Notes under the pieces: model-generated
Databases searched by the model: none
What the model was told of the DNA's origin: nothing
What the model saw: the letters and a program-made list of their open reading frames with translations, nothing else
NCBI RefSeq assembly: GCF_014066305.1
Contig: NW_023501070.1
Span: 248,001 to 312,000, forward strand
Direction of reading: 5' to 3'
Origin: Letharia columbiana
Lineage: Eukaryota > Ascomycota > Lecanoromycetes > Lecanorales > Parmeliaceae
DNA length: 64,000 bases
Part shown: one piece after another, positions 55,205-64,000 of the stretch
How positions within the stretch are numbered: position 1 is the stretch's first letter
Layout: every line of letters begins with the position of its first letter
Position numbers and translations under genes: made by a program

Positions 55205-56849
55205 TTAATGGGCCTTCACCGCGTTATCGCCCACAGGCTGTATACGAGCCATCATCTCTTCCTTGGTAATCAAGTGATCGATTCTCTCCAGGAGGCCCAG
55301 AAGACTCTTCATGCTCCCGCTCCATTCGTTCAAGACCTCGTCTGCATCCCGGGTTTTGGCAAAGGAAACGACTCTCGCAGGCCTGTCGATTTTGGCATAC
55401 ACCGTCTTGGCGGTCACCAGTTGACTGATATAGCTTTCTGTCTCTTCCTCATCCAAATCGAGCAATTGAGTGAGTCGATGCATCTGTATGCGCGTGTAGT
55501 ATTTCGCTATGACACGAACGTTGTGTTCGATAACGCGCTTGCGTAGATCTTGCCAGCGGGTGTGGGCCTTCGGATCTTCCTGATCTGAGGATGAGGCCGC
55601 AGCGGAGAAGACGTCAGTAGAGCAAAGGTGGGCGCCAAATCGCTCGGAGACGATGGGCCAGCGCATGAGTTCAGGGATGGTGAAGGTTTTGAGGAGCTGC
55701 TGCTCGTCGGGGACGAGGGAGTTGCGGGTGTCGGAGTTGATGCGGTGGAGGAGGTCGGATTGTTCATTGTCATGAGGGGCGAGAAGGATATAGTATATGA
55801 CTCTTTGGAGGACCTAGAAGTTTTTAGACGTAGCAATACGAAGGAGCGCGCAACGGGCTGACTTACTGCATGCAGCTGTACTGGATTCTCTTCGACGGAT
55901 TCCGTATCCAAAACCTGCCGGTAATGCTTGCATGCATCCAAATATTTGTCTTCCTGCTTTGCCAACGTGATCTGCTGCTCGTAATACCGTAGCTTCAGAT
56001 CTGTAACATCGTCCTCCTTCTCAAGTGGGGGATCGTCCATACTTCGATTTTTCTCTTTTTCTTCCCGCTCTTTCTTATCCTTCTCGATCTGCTCTTGTGT
56101 CTTCTTTGGTTTCCGGGCGAAAAACTTAGTGCTTATCTTCCGACTCAGGATACCTGCTTGGGTCCAGTCCCCCTTTTCTATGCACAACGCTACTTGCTCG
56201 AGAATGAACTCTGTCTTTTCCCTCCGCTCCATCGATCCGAACGTCTCGACTTGTAACTCGCATAAGATGTCTGCCGCCGCGTTGAGGTCGCCCTGTTCTT
56301 TCTTCATGTCGGATAGAATGCGGGTGACACGTGCCCGCTCGACTTCGACAAAGATCTACCACTCCAAATTAGACCCACGTTCACGGATCGCCTAGTTGTC
56401 TGTAAGGTCGTACCTTGCCCTCTGTGACAGTCCGTAATGTCTCGATCAGCGCCAGCTTCTTCTCCGCGTCCGGTGCTTCATCTATGAATGACATGGCAAC
56501 CTGTACCATCTTGGTGGTGGCTTGTTTGAGCTGGCCATGCTTTTTCGACAGCAATAATATTTGCTCATTTAACAAGCCCCAGTCTCCAGAGTCTTTCGAT
56601 ATCGTGATGATGGCGACGAGAAGTCTTGATGTCGAGGCAAGGTCTGACGCCTGTTTCCGATCGCTGTCAGCAAGAAACGTTGATGAAATCCTGGAAGTCT
56701 ATCACCTGTCGGGTGTGCTTCTCGAGCACCGAAAGCTTCTCAAGTGCTGCCTGGACATTGTTTTTCGCAAGTTCCTCCGCCTCAGGTAATTGCTTGTCAA
56801 CTTCTTTAGTGTAATCCTTTTCAGGCTTGAACAGCTGTCCATCCGCCAT
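55205..56849 (-). CDS. RPN5: 26S proteasome lid subunit RPN5
   Basis: PCI-domain subunit of the 19S regulatory particle lid, nucleus and cytosol. Exons 56849-56706, 56650-56414, 56355-55867, 55813-55205; 492 residues, the normal size; all introns 53-58 bp in phase 0. Start MADGQLFKPEKDYT. Conserved blocks: LEKHTRQASDLASTSR, VQVAMSFIDEAPD, ERARVTRILSDMK, ILCELQVETFGSMERREKTEFILEQ, LKLRYYEQQITLA, VIYYILLAPHDNEQSDLLHRI, and the C-terminal PCI winged-helix RIQMHRLTQLLDLDEEETE. A lysine/glutamate-rich insert (KTQEQIEKDKKEREEKEK) sits in the middle, as in other fungal Rpn5. Confidence 0.96.
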
Positions 56850-57423
56850 AATGCTGGTTGCTTGGCTTTGACGGTGTCGCAAGTTAGGGTGAATCAACGG
56901 TCGATGATACGCTTTTTCAGGTAGCTTGTCTTGAAGATGTTGAGGTACCAGTTTTCACTCTGGCGGCTTTCCAAAGCTCACAGCGCGCTTACTGCCACGA
57001 ATACTTTACTAAAGTAAGGTAAGAGTTGTAAACGCCGGATGTCTCCGCGGTCTTGGCCTTCCTTGGCACGCTTGGCGAGACAAGGCAACCGCTGGTGCCG
57101 CTATAGGTGACGGACGCCCTCTTCAGCTTCTTTAGCTTTTATACTCCCCTTCTTTACGCTATAATGTTATTAGTGTCTCGTCCTCCTGTCGTTTTATAGT
57201 ATTAGAGGCCGGACGTATATACCTGAGGAGATGTAGATTAGAAGAGCTAGGACAAACGATGATAGCTATATAGTTGCAAAGAGAATTAGAAAATGGCTAA
57301 TACTACAACACACCTTCCCTAATCCACCTCGGTAGTCTCACTGACCCCATCACGTACCGTTCCTTTTTTAATAGAAAGCAAAATTCGCAAACCCTCATAG
57401 CCATCCTCCTACTCTTTGAGGAA
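56850..57423. other. Intergenic, RPN5 promoter side
   Basis: Contains the RPN5 promoter and no supported gene. The part after about 57110 is somewhat AT-richer. Confidence 0.5.
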
Positions 57424-58290
57424 TTACGGCATCTTCGGCGCGTCATCGATATCCAGCCAATCACTCAGATCTGCCAGCCCCGGCGCCTGAGTCTGCGCAG
57501 TGATGGCTGCTACGAAGCTGTTCCGGAGCGCTTGCGAACCGATTGCCGCATTGTTCGTTATTTGATCTTTGGCGTTGGTGATGGCGATTTCAGGAGCTTG
57601 TTCAACGAGGCTACCTTGCTGGAAGAGGAAGTTATGTTCCCAGATCTTGTATTCGTCTGCCCAGCTGAATCCAGGCTATCCGCGGATTGTTAGGAGTGTT
57701 CAGATGTGAAAAGACGTTAGGTAAGGGAAACTCACGTTCATGATCGCTGCGCTTTCGGTTTCAACCTCTGCAAGCGTCGCATGCATCCTCGCACTCGTCG
57801 CTTTCCAGGTCGCTACAATATCTGCGTTGGTGAGGTATTGCCGGAGCATAGCAAAACGCGTCACCTTAGCCAATCTATCATTCGCAAGGGGTGGGAAATT
57901 AAAGCGGGCTGTAGCTTCGACGAGCTGGCCTGCGACGAATTGGCTGTACTAATCACAGTACTCACAGCGCTAGCAGATAATGGTGCAGTACTCCATGATG
58001 GGGTGATCGGTATACTGCTGGTGAAACCGGGACCTCTTCTTTTCGAGGACGCAGTGCAAGTCAAGGCGACATTACATTGTATCCAGATGGCACGATTTAG
58101 CATCCTGAAGGCATAGTCATGCACGAGTCGCCGCCACCTGGGGAATAGCCCTGACAAAATGAACCTAGAGGATTCATTCCACGAGAACCGGTGTTGGATA
58201 AAGGCTGGCTAGGTACTCGCCGAGGCCATGTTGAGTTGTAAGGCAGAATTGTGCGCTGACAAAGAAAGCAAGCAGTGCTGCAATGCTCAT
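57424..58290 (-). CDS. Predicted small secreted protein
   Basis: Four-exon model: 58290-58217, 58164-57966, 57864-57736, 57675-57424, giving 217 residues with no stop. Introns are 52, 101 and 60 bp with GTACCT, GTGAGT and GTGAGT donors and TCTAG, CTAAG and GATAG acceptors. The first exon encodes a clear signal peptide (SIAALLAFFVSAQFCLTT). The C-terminal two exons read smoothly (LRQYLTNADIVATWKATSAR, WADEYKIWEHNFLFQQG, NNAAIGSQALRNSFVAAIT) and end in an acidic DWLDIDDAP. Exons 3 and 4 look most like real conserved protein; exon 2 is less certain. No family recognised. It sits beside the transposon-rich end of the window, as effector-like genes often do. Confidence 0.5.
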
Positions 58291-59110
58291 GGACTTGGCG
58301 AAAGATATGGTGCTGGTGAACTGATTTGGATCCAGCCAAGGGAAAAATCAATTTCAAGGCGGAGCGATAGAGAAAAGACAGTGACTGACAAAGTCGAAGG
58401 GGATGTGTTAACCAAATTATGCTGGACATTGAGCCATGTACGCGACATCCTATGTAATGCAGCATCTTGCCAAGAAAACTCATCAGTATTACACAAGCAA
58501 TATGTTGGTCAATTCCGTTGGTCATGAAACACCGACAATCCGCCGTACCTAGGAACGCAGCCGCTTGCAAGTAATCGGACTCCATTGAGGCCCGTCCCGC
58601 GATCTCTCCACCAAAAAGCGACCCAGCTAAGATTGGGCCCGATTATAAAGCTAATCACCAATGGCGAACCGAGACTGTTTATGGCACAGTGTAGCATAAG
58701 GACGAAACACGAGTCTTTGGATGAGTGTAAGCTGCATCCTGGATGTGTGGCTCCCCTTTGATGAGTCACGTCAAATGCTCCGTTACATGGCTTTATATAG
58801 ACAATGGAGAAAGACTTTGCTTTAGGAAACCATTCTCATGATCAAAGCTGATGGTGGCGGCTTGCCCTTCTTTTGGCGTTTGCTGCGCGATTTCAGTCAG
58901 GGCGGCGTAAGTGGATGCACGGCGCCAGAGGGGCCATGAAAACGGAACGCAGCAGCTACATACCTCAAAGCAAAATGAAGCTGTGAACATCATTCCCGGG
59001 GCGCAGTGAGGAAATGGGTTACTGTTAATTAACGACTGCCTCGAAAGTTGAATCTTAACTACCAAAAGTGGGTGGTAGACCCTCCCGTCTGCACCCAATC
59101 TTTGAAGGGT
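58291..59110. other. Intergenic, no gene seen
   Basis: Promoter side of the secreted protein gene, then unannotated DNA up to a foldback element. Confidence 0.5.
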
Positions 59111-59834
59111 ATTGGGGAGTTTCAGGCCACTTTTTTTTTGCTGTGGTTTTTTCAGGTTTTCAGACTTTCAGCAGTGGTTTTTTCAGAAGGCCTGAACACC
59201 TGAAGACCCCACATATAAAAATAAGGCCATTTCTGTGGTTTTATGATAGATTTGCCACATATAGCCCTAGCCCTAGCTTCCGAGAATGCTCCGTAGTTTT
59301 CTCCGCATATACAGGTAGTCATAGAGTATTCTACTTAACACCACTATTAGCCATTATTCCTACTATTAGCAACTATGCCTCGCTTATCTAATAAGGAGAT
59401 ACAGAGACGTGAGGTGTTCAATCTCTTTCTTATCAGCCTTAGAAGACATGGTAGAAGACATCCTAAAACGAGAAAATGGCTAACAGTCCATGAGGCCTTT
59501 ATGGAAGAACGCTACATGGAATCGGGGAAAGGCCCAGAGGGCTTTTTTGCGCCATTGAGAAGGCTGGAAGGTGTTAAGGAGGGTAGGAGGTGTTGAGGAG
59601 AGTGTAGATATATGGAGGATCGCAATAGTGGCAATGATACTATTGATAAGTAGTGGTAGTGGTAGTAGTAGTAGTAGAAGTGGTAGAATAGTCTTATTTA
59701 GCTACTAGATCTATAGAATCTATCAAAAACCACGGCTGAAAAACCATTAAACCAAAAAAAGGCCTCCGAGTCCCATTATTTTAGACTGGTCTTTCGGTTC
59801 CTGAAAGTCCCCAAAAGTCCTGAAACTCCCTATT
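59111..59834. mobile_element. Short DNA-transposon/MITE-like element with inverted ends
   Basis: Left end ATTGGGGAGTTTCAGG at 59111-59126 and right end read on the minus strand AATAGGGAGTTTCAGG at 59834-59819 form terminal inverted repeats; subterminal T-rich stretches with GTGGTTTTTTCAG also recur in inverted order. The 724-bp interior holds one short ORF (59375-59596, translated MPRLSNKEIQRREVF, basic) and a GTA/GTG microsatellite at about 59652-59690. No clear target-site duplication was found. Probably a non-autonomous or truncated element. Confidence 0.6.
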
Positions 59835-60373
59835 GTAGCATTTCTTTCAGGTCTCGCAGACAATAGGTACTTCATGGTGCGAAGATGAGTTCATGCGTTG
59901 AAAGACTTCCTGTCGTTCTGATTGGCTAGGATCATTGACAGTGATACGACGACGTCGCTGGGTCTGAAGTCATGTACGTGAAGCTCAGTCGGTCTCGCCT
60001 GGAGGCGATTGGGGACCGTTGATAATACTAATGGTTCGAGCGATACTTGGTTAAATCAAGATCTTGCCACGATCTCTAGATAGATGGCAGATATGCAGCT
60101 GTCCAAAGCAACAAAATCAAGCGCCAGGAAAATCCAATGATGGTGTAATATGGACGCTCCTGACACAGAAGATGGACATTGCTGAAACTCATAGTAGGTT
60201 AGTCAAACGTTGGTGAATATCCATCGGCTCATCTATATGATTGCTGGCTGTCGGTGGCACGAATGTGAATTTTGACGTCCGTATAAGTCAGACAGCCTAT
60301 TCATAACTATGTGCTGGGGCGCGGGCTTCCCAGTGGTGAAAAGCTTGCCGAGTACTGGTTTTTGACTATGTTT
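59835..60373. other. Intergenic, no gene seen
   Basis: Normal-composition DNA between two repeat structures; nothing recognised. Confidence 0.5.
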
Positions 60374-60605
60374 GATTCTCAGGGAGACCCCCTAAAACCC
60401 CTCGGACCCTTCGGGGGGCTCTTTAAGGGCTCTCCGAGAGCTTGTATCGGAGGGGCTGTCAAAGCAAGCTCGAAATTTGATTATTTTAGTGATATTTGAT
60501 TAATTTCGAGCTTGCTTTAACAGCCCCTCCGATAGAAGCTCTCGGAGAGCCCTTAAAGAGCTCCGAAGGGTTTAAGGGTTTTTAAGGGGTCTAACCCTGA
60601 GAATC
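60374..60605. repeat. Long near-perfect inverted repeat (hairpin)
   Basis: Two arms of about 110 bp, starting GATTCTCAGGGAGACCCC at 60374 and ending with its complement at 60605, separated by a short AT spacer near 60480-60495. Arms share GGGCTCTCCGAGAGC, CGGAGGGGCTGTCAAAGC-like and CAAGCTCGAAAT segments and differ mainly by transitions. A further, shorter copy in the left-arm orientation lies at about 60642-60725. Confidence 0.88.
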
Positions 60606-60641
60606 GAGAGAGATAGAGGTATTTTATTTGATATACTTAGG

Positions 60642-60725
60642 GGGAGACCCCCTGAAACCCCCCTAACCCTCCGGGGCTCTCCGAGAGCTCTCCGAGGAGG
60701 GGGCTCTTCTCGCAAGCTCGATAAT
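60642..60725 (+). repeat. Third copy of the hairpin arm
   Basis: GGGAGACCCCCTGAAACCC...CTCTCCGAGAGC...GCAAGCTCGATAATTTGA matches the left arm at 60381-60480 with a small deletion. Confidence 0.8.
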
Positions 60726-60956
60726 TTGAATAAAAATCTTAGTTTTTAGTATATCTTTACGAATACTTTATCAAATTTCATCTTCGCTACTTTCTTTAAA
60801 AGCGTATAATTAACTCTATAACTCTATAAATTTATTTTATTATTATTTATTACGTAACGTTAAAGGAATTAAATAGAATAAATTAATAAAGTTAATATTT
60901 AAGGCTTAGTCTTATAATACTTTCTCTTTTAAATATACGAAGAGTAATATTAAAAG
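60726..60956. repeat. AT-rich RIP-type DNA flanking a transposon
   Basis: TA-rich, stop-rich sequence between the hairpin repeats and the left end of the TIR element; probably older repeat DNA into which the TIR element inserted. Confidence 0.6.
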
Positions 60957-62759
60957 TCCTGCACATGCGCTAAATCTCTTAGCATACTTGGTAAATATTC
61001 TAAATATCTTAAATATCCTTAATATCACTACTTTTTACTTAATAGCGACGTTAATGCTATATATATAAGGTGTATATATATAAAGTATATATATACGAAG
61101 TATATACGCGTTATAGCGACGTTATAGCTATATATAAAGAGTATATTTATAAATTACGACGTTAATATTAAACGCACTAGCCTATAAGAAAAGGAGGAGA
61201 ATCTTAAGATTTTATATTATATATAAAGTTCTTAATATAGCTATAAGAAGTAATCCTCTCTATATTCTCTATATTAAAATATTTATAGATAAAGCTTAAG
61301 CTATTAATTATAATAATAATATTAGACTTTAGATACTTACTTTAATCGAAGCTAATATTATAACTTAAATTATTACTATTATTACTAAGATCTCTTACTT
61401 TACTATTAATTATCTATAGAAATAAACTCGTATTAGAGAATTTAATTTTAGTAAGTTTTAGAAATTACTACTATTATACGTAAGTAATATATCGAGATTT
61501 AAACGATTTTTAATTATTATCTTTAAGATTAAGAGTGCTATTATAGTCGTTATATAAAGAGATCGCTACGACTATAAGAAAATCTTATTTATATTAGCTA
61601 CTAAATAAGAACTCTCGTTAATAATAATTCTACGTATACTTAAATGAAATAATTTTCAATTCTATAAGACTATTAAAAAACTCTCTCTTATAAAAGCTAT
61701 AATAAAAGCTCGATATTAATTCGCTTTATAATATTAAGATTAAACTATAGAGAAGTAAAAAAAGATAATTTAGAGTAACGAAATTAGTATAATCTTAAAT
61801 TCTTAATAGGGAAAAGTATATATATAGCGGTAACCTAATGAAATCTTTATTAAATCTACTATATAACGTCGTTTCGTAGATACTATAGAGTTTATATTCT
61901 AGAGTTATTTCTTATATAATAAGAAGGGGTTATACTATATTTAAAAAGTCGAAACTATAACTAAAAAGAAAGAATATATCGCGAATCTTATTAAAATTAA
62001 TAATACTTTAAAAGCTAAGGTTAAAGAAGCTTAAGAACTTAAAATTAATATATAATAAATAGGTTTACGAAATCTTTCTAGCAAGAAACCCGAGTGGAAG
62101 TTTACTATTAAGATTAGAAAAGTTATTATTAAGGGGAAGAAGAGGGGAATTAATTAATATCGCTATTAGAAAAAAATATATATACTTATATTTCTTATAC
62201 TTCTTCTTCTTATTAGATATAGATTCTTATTTTAAAACTTCTAAAATTCGCTTAGGAGTATAAATAAGAGTAATTTAATATAATATTTATAGAAGATAAG
62301 GCCTCGATTTATATATTAAAGTATTAGGAAATAGTTTATATATTAATAAATATTATTCGAATACTCTAATACGATAACTCTTCGAATCTTAATATAATTA
62401 AGCTTTATTAACTATAAATAAAGCGTTAAATTATTCGAAAAGATATATTAAGAACTCGTAAAGATATCGAGAAATAATAATTATATTATTAAAATTATAA
62501 GCTTATATAGAAGAGGATTTAGAAGTAAATAGAGCGAATATCGAGATATATTATAAAGGTTATTCGTTTTAAGAGCGGTAACGAGTATAGAAAAGATCGT
62601 AAGAGAGGTAATATACGGCTCTATAACTCTATAAAGCGAGTAAATAAGTATATACGTAGCTATATAAAGTATTATTACTAGAAAAATAAAGCTATTTAAG
62701 AAAAAGATTAGATTTATTAAAATGCCAAGCATGCTAAGAGATTTAGCGCATGTGTAGAA
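60957..62759. mobile_element. RIP-degraded 1.8-kb DNA transposon with terminal inverted repeats
   Basis: The ends match in inverted order over about 35 bp: left CACATGCGCTAAATCTCTTA at 60962-60981 and the same 20 bases on the minus strand at 62754-62735; beyond this the two ends differ only by transitions for about ten more bases. The interior is extremely AT-rich with stops in every frame, so the transposase is unreadable; isolated patches keep A/G-rich codons (near 62120-62150, lysine-rich in one frame). The size of 1.8 kb fits Tc1/mariner-pogo (Fot1-like) elements, but this is inference. No target duplication could be fixed. Confidence 0.75.
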
Positions 62760-62952
62760 TTTTTTTAACCCTCTTCCCCCCCCTAAACACCCCCCTTTTT
62801 ATTTTAAAAAAAAAAAAAAAAAAAAATTTTTATTTTAAAAAAAAAAAATAAAAAAAAAAATAAAAAAAAATATTTTTTTTTTTTTTTAAAAAATTTTTTT
62901 TTTTAAATTTTTTAAAAAAAAAAAAAAAAATTTAAAAAAAATTTTTTTGGCG
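62760..62952. repeat. Homopolymer A/T tract
   Basis: A short C-run (CCCCCCCC) and then about 150 bases of alternating long A and T runs, ending at TTTTTTTGGCGCC. Non-coding; prone to assembly error. Confidence 0.85.
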
Positions 62953-63744
62953 CCAGCGCACATGTATCTCAAATTTCAATGAAGGCATGCCCCCCACACT
63001 GCTTACCTAACTGCTTACCTAAAACAGATCTGCAACCATCGTCTGATGACATTCACATAGGTACTTACATGTACTTACGGTACTGTAGGTCTTCTTGAAT
63101 TCTACTTTCTCTGCCATTACGTCATCTCTGAGTGCGCCTAAGTACCTACTACATGCCAAGATGCAGCTCTTCCGACATCCGGAGACTTGCTGAGGGGTTA
63201 CCAAGCTCTCTATTTATATCCTACAGATTTCAATACGACGCTCACCATCATCACTTGCGAATCATGAGCCTCGGAAGCATCACGCTGCTGCGGCTAAGCT
63301 CAGCTTATGCGCTCCAAAAGGCAGGTGCATTCATCTTCGCAATGCATACGTGACGCAACTCTGCCGATGGATCGTTGTGGGGATCGTGAATACGAAGTAG
63401 AAGGATCTCAGAGTGGTGGATTGAATCGTAAAGGCGCATTGAATTCGATGCATGCAACTCAGGGACGCAGAAGGATACGAATGAGGATATCAATTTGGGT
63501 AAGTTTGGCTTCCAGGGAGTAGAGCATATCCGAGAAACAGGAGGACTGGAAGTTGAAAGAGTACAAAGACCCGGTTCGCGATGAGGAAAGAGCAAACCTG
63601 AAGAGATTTTCTCGTTTTGAAGTCTTCACTGCCAACACTCAAGTCAAACACATATTCCATCTCTCACTTGACCACACTCTCCCAACCCACAGGCATCAAC
63701 CGCCAGACGGATACTTTCAAGAAGAAGAAAAACTGCCATCGACA
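62953..63744. other. Intergenic, promoter side of secreted protein gene
   Basis: Normal-composition DNA after the repeat block. Repeats of the short words CTGCTTACCTAA (62999-63020) and TACTTAC (63061-63078) are seen. No gene. Confidence 0.5.
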
Positions 63745-64000
63745 ATGCATTCCTCCCTTGTCTTCACATCTCTCCTCCCCCTGCTCGCCTCTGCCAACCC
63801 TCTTCCTCTCGAGCCCCGCCAATCAACTCTTAACCCCTTCACTCTCATCGCTGGCCGATCCGGCAGCCCCATCCACCTGTCAGCTATCAACGCCAACGGC
63901 GAAAGCTTCTGGATCGGAAAGAACACCGCCAGCTACTGTCCCACGGACGTCGGCCCTGATTGTCCCACCGGCATATACACCGAACTCTTGGCGGGTGACG
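63745..64000 (+). CDS. Secreted protein (IgE-binding/cell-wall-protein-like), 3' partial
   Basis: ORF open from ATG 63745 to the window edge, at least 85 residues. Signal peptide SSLVFTSLLPLLASANP, then the propeptide-like LPLEPRQSTL with a Kex2-type or Arg-Gln boundary, followed by PFTLIAGRSGSPIHL, INANGESFWIGKNTASYCP and DCPTGIYTEL. This order resembles small fungal secreted proteins described as IgE-binding-protein-like in Aspergillus and relatives, with a beta-rich fold and paired cysteines. Function unknown. The C-terminal half lies outside the window. Confidence 0.75.
   Translation, partial: MHSSLVFTSLLPLLASANPLPLEPRQSTLNPFTLIAGRSGSPIHLSAINANGESFWIGKNTASYCPTDVGPDCPTGIYTELLAGD

Noticed and set aside
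62481..62732. 83-codon hydrophobic minus-strand frame
   Set aside because: Chance Ile/Leu/Tyr-rich translation of AT-rich RIP DNA.
1..64000. tRNA, rRNA or CRISPR features
   Set aside because: GGTTCGA-like words (for example at 12226 and 45846) lack the paired stems of a tRNA; no regularly spaced repeats were found.

Overview
The window is nuclear DNA of a filamentous ascomycete (Pezizomycotina; probably Dothideomycetes-like, but the class is inference). The signs are genes broken by many short introns (mostly 47-85 bp) with GTRNGT donors and YAG acceptors, fungal-specific families (rhodopsin-domain membrane protein, FSH1 hydrolase, SUR7/PalI protein, fungal GPI-anchored Ser/Thr protein), and two strongly AT-rich islands (about 6.26-8.89 kb and 60.7-62.95 kb) that look like transposons mutated by RIP. 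No tRNA, rRNA, CRISPR or prokaryotic signal was seen. Exon boundaries below were worked out by hand from reading frame, splice consensus and remembered family conservation, so they are models, not transcript evidence.

Left part (1-12 kb): the 3' part of a MUP1-like amino-acid permease, a KamA-type lysine 2,3-aminomutase and a second MUP1/LAT-like permease form a possible amino-acid uptake/modification cluster. A RIP-type AT-rich block with several copies of one repeat follows. A doubtful ORF pair comes next, then a tiny inverted-repeat element with a 9-bp target duplication, then a rhodopsin-domain membrane protein.

Middle (13-45 kb): mostly conserved housekeeping genes. They are a Gemin2-like SMN-complex protein, an alpha/beta-barrel protein, ribosomal protein eS27, an LRR protein, a BBE-type FAD oxidoreductase, an F-box-like conserved protein, a GPI-anchored protein, SSZ1 and RRP40 (divergent), a double zinc-motif protein, RSM22 and lipoyl synthase (divergent, both mitochondrial), an FSH1 hydrolase and a CDP-alcohol aminoalcohol phosphotransferase with a 10-nt micro-exon. 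Between them lie decayed genes: a glycoside hydrolase, a nucleoside-kinase-like fragment, a secreted/TM protein with one frameshift, and a coiled-coil fragment.

Right part (45-64 kb): two aldo-keto reductase genes, both damaged; an FMN-binding split-barrel protein; a SUR7-type protein; Rogdi/RAV2; a small hypothetical gene; proteasome subunit RPN5; and a small secreted protein. A transposon-rich, gene-poor stretch follows: a foldback element, a near-perfect 230-bp inverted repeat, and a 1.8-kb RIP-degraded DNA transposon with terminal inverted repeats. The window ends inside a secreted protein gene.
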